Of a stretch of DNA of 64,000 nt, positions 1-8,305 are shown in pieces. The notes beneath the pieces were generated by a model. The model had not been told where the DNA came from and did no database searches. It was given only the letters and a program-made list of their open reading frames with translations. A program made the position numbers and the translations under genes. Location: contig NZ_FOCE01000013.1 in the NCBI RefSeq assembly GCF_900110025.1, positions 20,848-84,847 on the forward strand. The letters are read 5' to 3'. Each line of letters begins with the position of its first letter. The stretch's first letter is position 1. This DNA comes from Gemmobacter aquatilis. GTDB lineage: Bacteria; Pseudomonadota; Alphaproteobacteria; Rhodobacterales; Rhodobacteraceae.

Positions 1-456
1 GGGGTCGGGCAGGATCACGTCTTCGACCTGCCCGAAAAACACGGTATGGGTGCCGAAATCATGCGCTGCGACGACGCGGCACAGATGGGCTGACAACGCG
101 CCGTTCAGCACCGGCAGCCCCTCGATCCCACAGGACCAATGCTCCACCAGAAAACGGCGGTCGCGCATGTCGCTGCGGGAAAACGCCTCCAGCAAACCGG
201 CATGACATTCGGCCATGAGGTTGAGCGAGAACCACCCCGACGCATGGATCACCGAATGGATCGAGGCCGAGCGATTGACCGCCACCATCATCGAAGGCGG
301 CTCCATCGACAGCGAGCTGGCACTGGTGACGGCCATGCCGTGCCAAGCTCCGGCCCCGTCGCGTGAAGCCACGACGGAGACGCTGGCGGCAACGGCGCGC
401 AGGCTGGCACGGAACGTCTCGCTCACGGGTCGGCTGACCTCGGTATGGGCTGTCAT
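1..456 (-). CDS. Flavin reductase domain protein (3' end outside window)
   Basis: The minus-strand frame is open from an ATG at 456 to the window edge (152 codons), so the C-terminus is missing. The translation reads like the FMN-binding flavin reductase family (HpaC-like), which supplies reduced flavin to two-component monooxygenases. Visible family signatures are the N-terminal FRASLRAVAASVSVVAS stretch, the GMAVTSASSLSMEPP flavin-contact loop at about residues 40-54, a FSLNLMAE strand and the late HTVFFGQVEDV segment. Its monooxygenase partner is not in the window. It diverges from the aldehyde dehydrogenase operon across a 273-base gap in which I see no further gene. The family call is firm; the partner and substrate are unknown. 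Confidence 0.85.
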   Translation of the reverse strand, partial: MTAHTEVSRPVSETFRASLRAVAASVSVVASRDGAGAWHGMAVTSASSLSMEPPSMMVAVNRSASIHSVIHASGWFSLNLMAECHAGLLEAFSRSDMRDRRFLVEHWSCGIEGLPVLNGALSAHLCRVVAAHDFGTHTVFFGQVEDVILPDP

Positions 457-729
457 GGCGCGGGCCTCCCGGGCTGTCTTGCTGTATCTGTCGGGTGGAT
501 TCGTTGAAGCCACCCGGATTGCCTCCATAATTCTCAATCCCTTACGCTCTGGATACTGGCCCAGATGCGGTATCGCGGGCCGTCCGCCCTGTCTCAGATT
601 TGACAATTGCGGCGCGACAGTCCGCAGGCGCAAACAGCGCAGGAATGCCGGGTGAACCGGCGCTGTCGCGGGTGGGATGATGCAGGCCCGGACCCGCAGG
701 AACCCACCCGCTCAGGAGGAGAATGCGCA

Positions 730-2184
730 ATGGCACTGGCAGAATATCCGCGGATCGAAATCATCATCGGCGGCAAGCGGATCGGCCCCGAGGGCCGCGT
801 GACCCGTCCGGTGATCAACCCGGCCACCGGAGCGGAACTGGGCACGATGCCCGCCATCACGCCGGCAGAGCTGGAACAGGCCGTGCAGGTTTCTCAGGCC
901 GCCTTCAATGGCTGGAAGGATCGCGCGGCGCTGGATCGCAGCGCCATCCTGCGGCGTTTTGCCGATCTTCTGCGCCGCGACGAGGCGCAGATCGCCCGCG
1001 ACATCACGCTGGACATGGGCAAACCGCTGGCCGAGGCATTGGCCGAAGTGCGGTCGGCCGCCGATTATGTCGACTGGCACGCCGAAGAAGGGCGCCGCGT
1101 CTATGGTCGCATCATCCCCGCCCGCATCGCCGGGGTGCAACAGCTTGTCACGCGTGAACCCGTCGGCGTCTGCCTTGCCATCGCACCGTGGAACTTCCCG
1201 CTGTCGCAATCCATCCGCAAGGTGGCCAATGCGCTGGCCGCCGGGTGCAGCCTGCTGCTGAAGGGGGCAACCGAAACACCCTCGGCCATCATGGCGATTG
1301 CCAACCGGCTGGAGGAAGCCGGGCTGCCCGACGGCGTGCTGAACATCCTGTGGGGCGATTCCGCGCTGATCGCCGACACGCTTCTGGCGCATCCGCTGGT
1401 CAAGAAGATCAGCTTCACCGGCTCGGTTCCTGTCGGCAAGCATCTGGCCGCACTGGCCGGGCGCCACATGAAGCGCGCCACGATGGAGCTGGGCGGCCAT
1501 GCGCCGGTGTTGGTGTTTGACGATGTGGATGCCGAAGCGGTGGCCCGCGCCTTGACCGCGAACAAGCTGCGCAATGCCGGGCAGGTCTGCATCTCGCCCA
1601 CGCGGTTCTATGTGCAGGACGGGGCCTATGACCGCTTCCTGCCCGCGCTGGTCGCCGCATTTGAAAAGATCACCGTCGGCAATGGGCTGGATGCGGCAAC
1701 GCAGATGGGGCCGCTGTGCCACCCGGGCCGTGTGGCGGCGATGGAGACACTGGTGGCCGATGCCCGCGAAAACGGCGCCCATGTTGCAACGGGCGGAAAA
1801 CGGCTTGGCAACGAGGGGTATTTCTACGCCCCGACCATTGTCGAAACCCCGGATGACCGCATTGCCCTGATGAACGAAGAACCCTTCGGCCCCATCGCCG
1901 TGGTGTCGCGCTTCAAGGCCGATGAGGACGGATTGCGCCGCGCCAATGGTCTGCCCTTCGGTCTGGCCTCTTACGTCTTCACCAATTCGCTGAAACGCGC
2001 CGACCGCGCGGCGGCGGGCCTTCAGGCGGGCATGGTCAGCATCAACCATTTCGGCCTCGCGCTGGCCGAAACGCCGTTCGGCGGCATCAATGACAGCGGC
2101 TATGGCAGCGAAGGTGGGATGGAAAGCTTTGAGGGCTATCTGAACACCAAATTCGTCAGCCGCATGTCGAACCCGGTGGTGTGA
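730..2184 (+). CDS. NAD(P)-dependent aldehyde dehydrogenase (succinate-semialdehyde dehydrogenase type)
   Basis: A 484-residue protein of normal length for the family. It oxidises an aldehyde to a carboxylate with NAD(P)+ in the cytoplasm. The general base is E253 in MELGGHAP and the nucleophile is C287 in GQVCISP; their 34-residue spacing is typical. The WNFPLSQS cofactor loop and the [10 protein letters not shown] motif are also present. The frame stays open upstream to 607, but the ATG at 730 has a strong Shine-Dalgarno (AGGAGGA at 714-720) and starts the protein where the family does. The stop overlaps the GTG of the next gene, so the three genes form one operon. With a beta-oxidation protein and a thiolase downstream, it probably feeds an aldehyde into a CoA-ester pathway; the substrate is not determined by sequence. 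Confidence 0.9.
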   Translation: MALAEYPRIEIIIGGKRIGPEGRVTRPVINPATGAELGTMPAITPAELEQAVQVSQAAFNGWKDRAALDRSAILRRFADLLRRDEAQIARDITLDMGKPLAEALAEVRSAADYVDWHAEEGRRVYGRIIPARIAGVQQLVTREPVGVCLAIAPWNFPLSQSIRKVANALAAGCSLLLKGATETPSAIMAIANRLEEAGLPDGVLNILWGDSALIADTLLAHPLVKKISFTGSVPVGKHLAALAGRHMKRATMELGGHAPVLVFDDVDAEAVARALTANKLRNAGQVCISPTRFYVQDGAYDRFLPALVAAFEKITVGNGLDAATQMGPLCHPGRVAAMETLVADARENGAHVATGGKRLGNEGYFYAPTIVETPDDRIALMNEEPFGPIAVVSRFKADEDGLRRANGLPFGLASYVFTNSLKRADRAAAGLQAGMVSINHFGLALAETPFGGINDSGYGSEGGMESFEGYLNTKFVSRMSNPVV

Positions 2185-4271
2185 CCCAGATGCCGGTGCA
2201 GTATGAACTTTCGGGCGATGTCGCCATCATCACCTTCGACAACCCGCCGCTGAACGTGTTCGGGCAGGCGATGCGCGCCGGCCTGCTGGCCGCCCTTGAA
2301 CAGGCCGAGGCGGATCGCCCCGCGCGCCTGATCCTGACCGGCAAGGGCCGCGCTTTCGTGGCCGGGGCGGATGCGCGCGAATTTGACGGCCCGCCGCTGG
2401 CGCCGCAGTTGAATGACGTGCTGGCGCGGCTGGTCGCCCTGCCCTTTCCGACCCTTGCAGCGATCCATGGCGCGGCGCTGGGGGGTGGGCTGGAAATCGC
2501 GCTGTCCTGCCGGTTTCGTATCGCCAGCCCGTCGGCGACGCTCGGCCTGCCCGAGGTGACGCTGGGCCTTGTGCCCGGCGCGGGCGGCACACAGCGGCTG
2601 CCCCGGCTGATCGGACTGGCGGCCGCGCTCGATCTGGTGGGGCAAGGGCGCAGCGTTCCGGCCCCCGAGGCCGCAAGGCTGGGCATCATCGACCTGATTG
2701 CCGATGATCCGCTGGCCGCCGCGCAGGGCATCGACGACCAGACCCTGCGCCGCGCCATCCCCGCCGATTACCGCCCCGCCCCCGCCGCAGATGACGCCGC
2801 CGTGGCCGCAGCCCATGCGCAGGCGCACAAACGCGCGCCCGGTCAGACATCCCCCCATCTGGCGATCGACCTCGTGGCCGCAGCCGCCACCCAGCCGCTC
2901 GATTCCACCCTCGCGCGGGAACGGCAAACCTTCATTGATCTGCGCGGATCCGATCAGGCCCGCGCCCTGCGCCACATCTTCTTCGCCGAACGCGCCGCCT
3001 TGTCGCAGGGCAAGGCCTGGCCCGCCCCGGTGCAAGACATCCGCAGCGCCGTGGTGGTGGGCGGCGGCAATATGGGCGCCGCCATCGCCTATGCTTTCCT
3101 GTCGGCAGGTCTGTCCGTGACCGTGGTGGAGACGGGCGACGAGGCGCGCAGCCGCGCCGAGGCGAATGTCGGCAAGCTGATCGCCCAAGGCCTGCACCGC
3201 GGCGCGCTGACCGAAGCGAAGGCCGGGGCCTTGCGCGACCGGCTGTCCTTTGTCACCGGCTATGCCGATCTGCCCCCGGCTGATCTGGCGATCGAAGCCG
3301 CGTTCGAGGATATGGAGGTCAAGCGCGGCATCTTCGCCGCCCTGCAAGACGCCCTGCCCGAAACCACGATCCTTGCCACCAACACCTCTTATCTGGATGT
3401 GAATGTTCTGGCGCAGGGCATCCGCAATCCGGGCCGGTTTCTGGGCCTGCATTTCTTCGCCCCCGCCCATGTGATGAAACTGCTGGAAATCGTGCGCGGC
3501 GACCTGACATCGGGCGAAACGTTGGGCGCGGCCTTCGGGCTGGCCCGGCAGGTGAAGAAGATGCCCGTTCTGGCGGGCGTCTGCGACGGGTTCATCGGCA
3601 ACCGCATTCTCAGCCGCTATCGTCAGGCCGCCGATGTGCTGCTGATCGAAGGCGCCCTGCCCGCAGAGGTCGATGCCGCGATGCGCGGCTTCGGCATGGC
3701 GATGGGGCCTTACGAGGCGCAGGACATGTCGGGGCTCGATATCGCCTATGCCAACCGCCGCCGCCAGAACCTGCGCAACCGCAGCGACAAACGCTATGTG
3801 CCCATCGCCGATCATCTGGTGGAACGCCTGCACCGGCTTGGCCGCAAGACCGCCGCTGGCTGGTATGATTACACCGAAGACGGCAAGCCCCTGCCCTCCG
3901 AGGAAGTGACGCTCTGCATCCTCGCCGCCAGTCAGGAGGCCGGCATTGCGCGGCAACCGTTCGCAGCCGAGGCCATCGCACAGCGCCTGCTGCTGGCCAT
4001 GATCGCCGAGGCGGTGGACATTCTGGCCGAAGGCATCGCCGCAACCCCGCGCGACATCGACCTTGTGCTGGTGCATGGTTATGGCTTCCCGCGCTGGCGT
4101 GGTGGGCTGATGCACCATGCCGACCGGCTGACCCCGGCCCAGGTGCTGCACGACATCGCGCATCTGGCGACGACAGACCCACTGTCCTGGCCCGTGCCGC
4201 CGCTGCTGCATCGGCTGGTGGCCGAAGGCCGGACATTCGACACCCTGAACCAGACCGGAGACAAGGCATGA
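2181..4271 (+). CDS. Bifunctional enoyl-CoA hydratase / 3-hydroxyacyl-CoA dehydrogenase (FadB/FadJ-type)
   Basis: About 696 residues, the usual length for a fused beta-oxidation alpha subunit. The N-terminal crotonase domain (about 1-190) has the oxyanion loops GADAREF and AALGGGLE and the catalytic glutamates in GGGLE and [14 protein letters not shown]. The NAD-binding 3-hydroxyacyl-CoA dehydrogenase domain begins near residue 290 at [11 protein letters not shown]; the catalytic histidine lies in GLHFFAPAH, followed by the DGFIGNRI helical-domain motif. The GTG start at 2181 overlaps the preceding stop (GTGA); an ATG at 2190 is an alternative. It would hydrate and oxidise enoyl-CoA to 3-oxoacyl-CoA, the substrate of the overlapping thiolase. 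Chain-length or aromatic specificity cannot be told. Confidence 0.92.
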   Translation: MTQMPVQYELSGDVAIITFDNPPLNVFGQAMRAGLLAALEQAEADRPARLILTGKGRAFVAGADAREFDGPPLAPQLNDVLARLVALPFPTLAAIHGAALGGGLEIALSCRFRIASPSATLGLPEVTLGLVPGAGGTQRLPRLIGLAAALDLVGQGRSVPAPEAARLGIIDLIADDPLAAAQGIDDQTLRRAIPADYRPAPAADDAAVAAAHAQAHKRAPGQTSPHLAIDLVAAAATQPLDSTLARERQTFIDLRGSDQARALRHIFFAERAALSQGKAWPAPVQDIRSAVVVGGGNMGAAIAYAFLSAGLSVTVVETGDEARSRAEANVGKLIAQGLHRGALTEAKAGALRDRLSFVTGYADLPPADLAIEAAFEDMEVKRGIFAALQDALPETTILATNTSYLDVNVLAQGIRNPGRFLGLHFFAPAHVMKLLEIVRGDLTSGETLGAAFGLARQVKKMPVLAGVCDGFIGNRILSRYRQAADVLLIEGALPAEVDAAMRGFGMAMGPYEAQDMSGLDIAYANRRRQNLRNRSDKRYVPIADHLVERLHRLGRKTAAGWYDYTEDGKPLPSEEVTLCILAASQEAGIARQPFAAEAIAQRLLLAMIAEAVDILAEGIAATPRDIDLVLVHGYGFPRWRGGLMHHADRLTPAQVLHDIAHLATTDPLSWPVPPLLHRLVAEGRTFDTLNQTGDKA

Positions 4272-5473
4272 CCGCCGTTTACCTGTGCGATTACATCCGC
4301 ACCCCCATCGGTCGCCACGGCGGCGCCCTGTCGCGGATGCGCGCCGATGATCTTGGCGCAGTGCCCCTGGCAGCGCTGCTGCACCGCAACCCGACGCTCG
4401 ATCCCGCCGCCATCGAGGAGGTCTGGCTAGGCTGCGCCAATCAGGCGGGCGAAGACAACCGCAACGTCGCCCGCATGTCCAGCCTTCTGGCCGGGCTGCC
4501 GGACCGCGTGCCGGGCGTCACGCTCAACCGGCTTTGCGGCTCGGGGCTGGAAGCCGTGCTGACCGCCGCCCGCACCATCAAGGCGGGCGAGATGGATCTG
4601 GCAATCGCCGGTGGCGTGGAAAGCATGAGCCGCGCCCCCTTCGTGATGCTGAAATCCGAAACCGCCTTTTCGCGCAGCATTGCGGTCGAAGATACCACCA
4701 TCGGCTGGCGCTTCATCAATCCGAAGATGCAGGCGCAATATGGCACGGATTCCATGCCCGGAACGGCGGAAAACCTTGCGACCGAACTGGGCATCAACCG
4801 CGACGATCAGGATGCCTTCGCCCTGCGTTCGCAGCAGAAGACCGGCGTCGCCATGGCCTCGGGTCGGCTGGCGCAAGAGATCGTCCCGGTTTCTGTGCCG
4901 CTGGGCCGCGGCAAGGTGCAAGAGGTGACGCAGGATGAACATCCGAGGGCGGAAACCAGCGCGGCAGATCTGGCCAAGCTGCGGCCCATCGTCCGGCCCG
5001 ACGGCACAGTGACCGCCGGAAACGCCTCGGGCGTGAATGACGGCGCGGCGGCGCTGATCCTCGCGTCGGAGCGCGCGGTGAAGGCACATGGGTTGCGCCC
5101 CATTGCCCGGGTGGTTGCAGGGGCCTCTGCCGGTGTTGCGCCGCGCATCATGGGCTATGGCCCGGTGCCCGCCATCCGCAAACTGCTGGAGCGGGAGGGC
5201 CTGACCCCCGACGACATCGACCTGTTCGAGCTGAACGAGGCTTTCGCAGCGCAGGTTCTGGCCTGCCTGCGCGGGCTGCGCATCGCCGATGATGACCCGC
5301 GCGTGAACCCCAATGGCGGCGCCATCGCTCTTGGTCATCCGCTTGGCATGTCGGGTGCGCGGATCGCGGGCAGTGCCGCAATGGAGCTTTCGCAGCGCAA
5401 GGCCCGCCGGACAGTCGTATCAATGTGCGTAGGCGTCGGGCAGGGCGTCGCGCTGCTGCTGGAAGGGCTCTGA
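4268..5473 (+). CDS. pcaF: Acetyl-CoA acyltransferase, 3-oxoadipyl-CoA thiolase-like
   Basis: A 401-residue thiolase that cleaves 3-oxoacyl-CoA with CoA. It shows the nucleophilic cysteine in [11 protein letters not shown], the histidine in [14 protein letters not shown] and the C-terminal cysteine in SMCVGVGQG. The N-terminus ([12 protein letters not shown], then [16 protein letters not shown]) resembles PcaF/PaaJ 3-oxoadipyl-CoA thiolases more than fatty-acid FadA, which would give succinyl-CoA plus acetyl-CoA. The ATG overlaps the upstream stop by ATGA, and a strong terminator follows 25 bases after the stop. With catA, catB and an enol-lactonase 10 kb away it could complete the beta-ketoadipate route, but its own operon points equally to a beta-oxidation-style pathway. 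The thiolase call is firm; the gene symbol is tentative. Confidence 0.9.
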   Translation: MTAVYLCDYIRTPIGRHGGALSRMRADDLGAVPLAALLHRNPTLDPAAIEEVWLGCANQAGEDNRNVARMSSLLAGLPDRVPGVTLNRLCGSGLEAVLTAARTIKAGEMDLAIAGGVESMSRAPFVMLKSETAFSRSIAVEDTTIGWRFINPKMQAQYGTDSMPGTAENLATELGINRDDQDAFALRSQQKTGVAMASGRLAQEIVPVSVPLGRGKVQEVTQDEHPRAETSAADLAKLRPIVRPDGTVTAGNASGVNDGAAALILASERAVKAHGLRPIARVVAGASAGVAPRIMGYGPVPAIRKLLEREGLTPDDIDLFELNEAFAAQVLACLRGLRIADDDPRVNPNGGAIALGHPLGMSGARIAGSAAMELSQRKARRTVVSMCVGVGQGVALLLEGL

Positions 5474-5497
5474 AACCTCCCGGCCTTCCCTGTCGTC

Positions 5498-5532
5498 AAA
5501 GCCCCCGCAGCGCCAGCTTGCGGGGGCTTTTT
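5498..5532 (+). terminator. Rho-independent terminator after thiolase
   Basis: A perfect 12-bp stem, AAAGCCCCCGCA at 5498-5509 pairing with TGCGGGGGCTTT at 5519-5530, has a 9-base loop and runs into five T residues. It lies 25 bases past the thiolase stop and closes the 730-5473 operon. Confidence 0.9.
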
Positions 5533-5551
5533 GCTTGCCGGAACGCCGTGC

Positions 5552-5590
5552 AAAAAAATGCCAAGGCGCGAGGGAGAGCGCGCCTTGGCA
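5552..5590 (-). terminator. Rho-independent terminator for the alcohol dehydrogenase gene
   Basis: A 12-bp perfect inverted repeat (TGCCAAGGCGCG at 5559-5570, CGCGCCTTGGCA at 5579-5590) has an 8-base loop. On the minus strand it is followed by seven T residues (A run at 5552-5558). It sits 48 bases downstream of the minus-strand dehydrogenase stop and back to back with the thiolase terminator. Confidence 0.9.
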
Positions 5591-5637
5591 ATCTGCGGTG
5601 CAGGTGGAGCGGCGGAGGAGGCGCCGCCCGCGCCCCT

Positions 5638-6702
5638 TCAGCGCCGCAGGTCGATCAGGATCTTCAACTGGGTGCCGGCCGGATCCAGCAGGGCGTCAAA
5701 CCCATCGACGATCACGCTGTCCAGCGTCACCGTCTTGGTCACCACCTTGCGGGCCGGGATCTGCCCCGAGGCGATCAGCCGCATCACGCGCGGCCACATC
5801 TGCGACGTGTAGGCCCAGGAGCCGCGCAGGTCGATGTCCTTGTAGACGACGTTGAACCAGTTCACTGGCGCCTCGCCCGCATGAAGCCCGATCTGCACCA
5901 CGACGCCGCGCTTGCGCACCGCATCGACACAGGCCTGCAAGGCCAGCGTGTTACCCACACATTCCAGCGCCACATCGCAGCCCACGCCGCCTTCGGTCGC
6001 GGCGCGGATCACGTCGCCCACGTTCTGCTCGCGCGGGTTGATCGTCACCACATCGGGGATGATCTCTTTCGCAATCGCCAGACGGGTGGCGTTGGGGTCC
6101 GACACGAACAGTTGCACGGCGCCTGCGGCCCGGGCGGCCAGCAGTGTCAGCAGACCGATCGGCCCCGCCCCGGTCACCAGCACCGAGTCGCCGGGCTTCA
6201 CCCCGCCACGGTCCACGCCATAGACGGCCACGGCGGTCGGTTCGACCAGCGCCGCATCCTCGTCCGTCAGGTCATCCGGTACCTTGTAGACGTTGTAACC
6301 TTTCAGCAGGCTCGATTCCGCCATGCCGCCGCCGATCCAGCTCAGCCCGGCCAGCCGCATCTGATCCGACAGGTTGAAATGGCCGCGATCCACATAATAG
6401 TCGCCGCTGCGCGGGGTGATGAAGGGCTGCACCGACACGCGGTCGCCGACCTTCACATGGGTCACATCGCGGCCGACCCTGGTAACGGTGCCGCCATATT
6501 CGTGGCCCAGCACTTGCACGACACCGGCGCCCGAGGAATCCTTGGGCACAAAGATCGGGCCATAGGCATATTCGTGCAGATCGGTGCCGCAAATGCCCGC
6601 AAAACGGTTCTCGATCACCACCTCGTCGGCGGCGGGTTCGGTCGGCAGCGGAATGTCTTCGACGCGCAGGTCTTTCGCTGCGTGAAAGCGCAGTGCCTTC
6701 AT
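5638..6702 (-). CDS. Zinc-dependent alcohol dehydrogenase, 2,3-butanediol dehydrogenase-like
   Basis: A 354-residue medium-chain dehydrogenase. The catalytic zinc ligands are visible at C38 (GICGTDLHEY), H67-E68 (LGHEYGG) and the glutamate in VEPTAVA, and the NAD-binding turn is GAGPIG. Layout and signatures match the (R,R)-butanediol dehydrogenase branch, which interconverts butanediol and acetoin. The segment that normally carries the four structural-zinc cysteines (about residues 95-120) has none, so that site is absent. The ATG at 6702 has an AAGGGAGG ribosome site. It diverges from the acyl-CoA dehydrogenase/regulator unit across a 355-base control region and ends at a strong terminator. 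Sorbitol/xylitol dehydrogenase is the main alternative. An acetoin-dehydrogenase-like cluster at 24-30 kb makes butanediol/acetoin attractive but unproven. Confidence 0.85.
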   Translation of the reverse strand: MKALRFHAAKDLRVEDIPLPTEPAADEVVIENRFAGICGTDLHEYAYGPIFVPKDSSGAGVVQVLGHEYGGTVTRVGRDVTHVKVGDRVSVQPFITPRSGDYYVDRGHFNLSDQMRLAGLSWIGGGMAESSLLKGYNVYKVPDDLTDEDAALVEPTAVAVYGVDRGGVKPGDSVLVTGAGPIGLLTLLAARAAGAVQLFVSDPNATRLAIAKEIIPDVVTINPREQNVGDVIRAATEGGVGCDVALECVGNTLALQACVDAVRKRGVVVQIGLHAGEAPVNWFNVVYKDIDLRGSWAYTSQMWPRVMRLIASGQIPARKVVTKTVTLDSVIVDGFDALLDPAGTQLKILIDLRR

Positions 6703-6833
6703 CGGTGTTTCCTCCCTTGGAATGACTGTGTGCCACCGCGCGTTTCAAAGCGTGATCCGGGGAAGAGCTGAACCGCAGGCACGCAAACGGCAGTGGCACA
6801 GCCGACAGTTAAGGGCGCCGCCCAGCCCCGGAC

Positions 6834-6852
6834 AACTGTCTCTTGTGCGACA
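6834..6852. promoter_or_regulatory. Putative AcoR-like regulator operator (copy 1)
   Basis: AACTGTCTCTTGTGCGACA is an imperfect dyad, TGTCTC-N4-GCGACA. The identical 19 bases recur at 14942-14960 upstream of the sugar-type ABC importer. An additional inverted half-site GACAGTT lies at 6804-6810. The natural candidate binder is the AcoR-like regulator at 8306-10090, which sits between the two sites. This assignment is inference. Confidence 0.6.
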
Positions 6853-6922
6853 GGCGGCAGACGGCAGCCTGCCGCAAACGCCCAGTTCTTTTTCTGATTT
6901 CCGGTTGGTATCCAACCTCTTG

Positions 6923-6982
6923 CCAGCAGGTTGCCAACGCCTGCGTCACAGGCCAGCAGGCAGCCCATGCCTGCGTCACAGG
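6923..6982. repeat. Tandem duplication of a 30-bp unit
   Basis: Two adjacent 30-bp copies (6923-6952 and 6953-6982) both begin CCAGCAGG and end GCCTGCGTCACAGG; they differ at 4 of 30 positions. The unit length is close to three helical turns, which would place two copies of a TGCGTCACA half-site on the same DNA face, 76 bases before the acyl-CoA dehydrogenase start. Confidence 0.8.
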
Positions 6983-7057
6983 ATTGACCCGCCGCGACCC
7001 GTGTCAGCCGCAATGGGTTCCGACACGCACCCTGACCACGGAAGGACAAGCAGCGCC

Positions 7058-8218
7058 ATGAGCCTCGACCCCGAAACGCTATCGCAATTCCTCGACACGC
7101 TGGATCGCTTCGTCAAGGAACGCCTGATCCCGAACGAAGAACGCGTGTCGGACGAGGATGCCATCCCCGCCGAGCTGGTTCAGGACATCCGCGACATGGG
7201 GCTTTTTGGCCTTTCCATCCCCGAAGAATACGGCGGGCTTGGCCTGACCATGGCCGAAGAGGTGCAGGCCGCGTTCGTTCTGGGGCAAACCTCGCCCGCC
7301 TTCCGCTCGCTCGTCGGCACCAACAACGGCATCGGCAGCCAGGGGATCATCATCGACGGCACGCCCGAGCAGAAGGCGGCCTACCTGCCCAAACTTGCCA
7401 CCGGCGAGATGATCGCCTCTTTCGCGCTGACCGAACCCGAGGCCGGGTCGGATGCCGGTTCCCTGCGCACCTCTGCCCGCAAGGACGGGGATCACTACAT
7501 CCTGAACGGCACCAAGCGCTTCATCACCAACGCGCCGCGCGCGGGCCTGTTCACCGTCTTTGCCCGCACCGATCCCAGTTCGAAAACCTCTGCCGGTGTG
7601 ACCGCGTTTCTGGTCGAGGCCGGAACGCCCGGCCTGTCGCTGGGTGCCAAGGATCGCAAGATGGGCCAGAAAGGCTCGCACACCTGCGACGTGATCCTGC
7701 AGGATTGCCGTGTGCCCGCCAGCGCGATCATCGGCGGCCCGGCCCGCGAGGGGCAAGGCTTCAAGACCGCCATGAAGGTGCTGGACCGGGGCCGCTTGCA
7801 CATCAGCGCCGTCTGCACCGGCGCGGCGGAACGCCTGATCCGCGACAGTCTGGCCTATGCGATGGCGCGCAAGCAGTTCGGCGAACCCATCGCCGAAAAG
7901 CAGCTGGTGCAGGCCATGCTGGCCGACAGCCAGACCGAGGCCTTCGCCGCCCGCTGCATGATCGAGGAAACCGCGCGCCGCAAGGATGCCGGCCAGAACG
8001 TCTCGACCGAGGCCGCCTGCTGCAAGATGTATGCCAGCGAAATGGTGGGCCGCGTGGCCGACCGGGCGGTGCAGATCCATGGCGGGGCGGGTTACGTCGC
8101 CGATTACGGGATCGAACGCTTCTACCGCGATGTGCGCCTGTTCCGCATCTACGAGGGCACGACCCAGATCCAGCAACTGGTCATCGCCCGCAACATGATC
8201 CGCGCGGCCAGCCAGTAA
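7058..8218 (+). CDS. Acyl-CoA dehydrogenase
   Basis: A 386-residue FAD enzyme that introduces the alpha-beta double bond into an acyl-CoA and passes electrons to ETF. It shows the family signatures FALTEPEAGSDAGS (substrate/FAD loop), RFITNAPRAG, GRLHISA, QIHGGAGYVADYGIER and the RIYEGTTQIQ end, whose glutamate is the usual catalytic base. The open frame reaches back to 6722, but the ATG at 7058 is preceded by AAGGA and gives the normal N-terminus. It lies 87 bases ahead of the AcoR-like regulator on the same strand and faces away from the alcohol dehydrogenase. Substrate is unknown; a short-chain or branched acyl-CoA is plausible. Confidence 0.92.
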   Translation: MSLDPETLSQFLDTLDRFVKERLIPNEERVSDEDAIPAELVQDIRDMGLFGLSIPEEYGGLGLTMAEEVQAAFVLGQTSPAFRSLVGTNNGIGSQGIIIDGTPEQKAAYLPKLATGEMIASFALTEPEAGSDAGSLRTSARKDGDHYILNGTKRFITNAPRAGLFTVFARTDPSSKTSAGVTAFLVEAGTPGLSLGAKDRKMGQKGSHTCDVILQDCRVPASAIIGGPAREGQGFKTAMKVLDRGRLHISAVCTGAAERLIRDSLAYAMARKQFGEPIAEKQLVQAMLADSQTEAFAARCMIEETARRKDAGQNVSTEAACCKMYASEMVGRVADRAVQIHGGAGYVADYGIERFYRDVRLFRIYEGTTQIQQLVIARNMIRAASQ

Positions 8219-8305
8219 CCACGACGCCCCCAGATTCCTGATGCGTTTCCGGGCAGACCTGTCATAAACTGGCAGTCTGCATCGGAACCATTGCAAGGGG
8301 GGGTA

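Larger units (their letters stand above)
6703..7057. promoter_or_regulatory. Divergent control region between dehydrogenase and acyl-CoA dehydrogenase
   Basis: 355 bases without a gene. It holds a cluster of GACAGTT/AACTGTC half-sites (6804-6853) on the dehydrogenase side and a 30-bp tandem duplication on the acyl-CoA dehydrogenase side. I looked for sigma-54 -24/-12 elements and found no convincing TGGCAC-N5-TTGCA match on either strand. Confidence 0.6.

Noticed and set aside
2136..4211. A 691-codon minus-strand frame opposite the FadB/FadJ-type gene
   Set aside because: Its translation lacks any recognisable motif, and the plus strand carries intact crotonase and dehydrogenase signatures throughout.
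6703..7057. Possible sigma-54 promoter elements such as GGCACG near 6778 and a GGC..TGCC pair on the minus strand
   Set aside because: Only half of each element fits TGGCAC-N5-TTGCA, the positions relative to the operators are poor, and the adjacent regulator lacks the sigma-54 contact loop.
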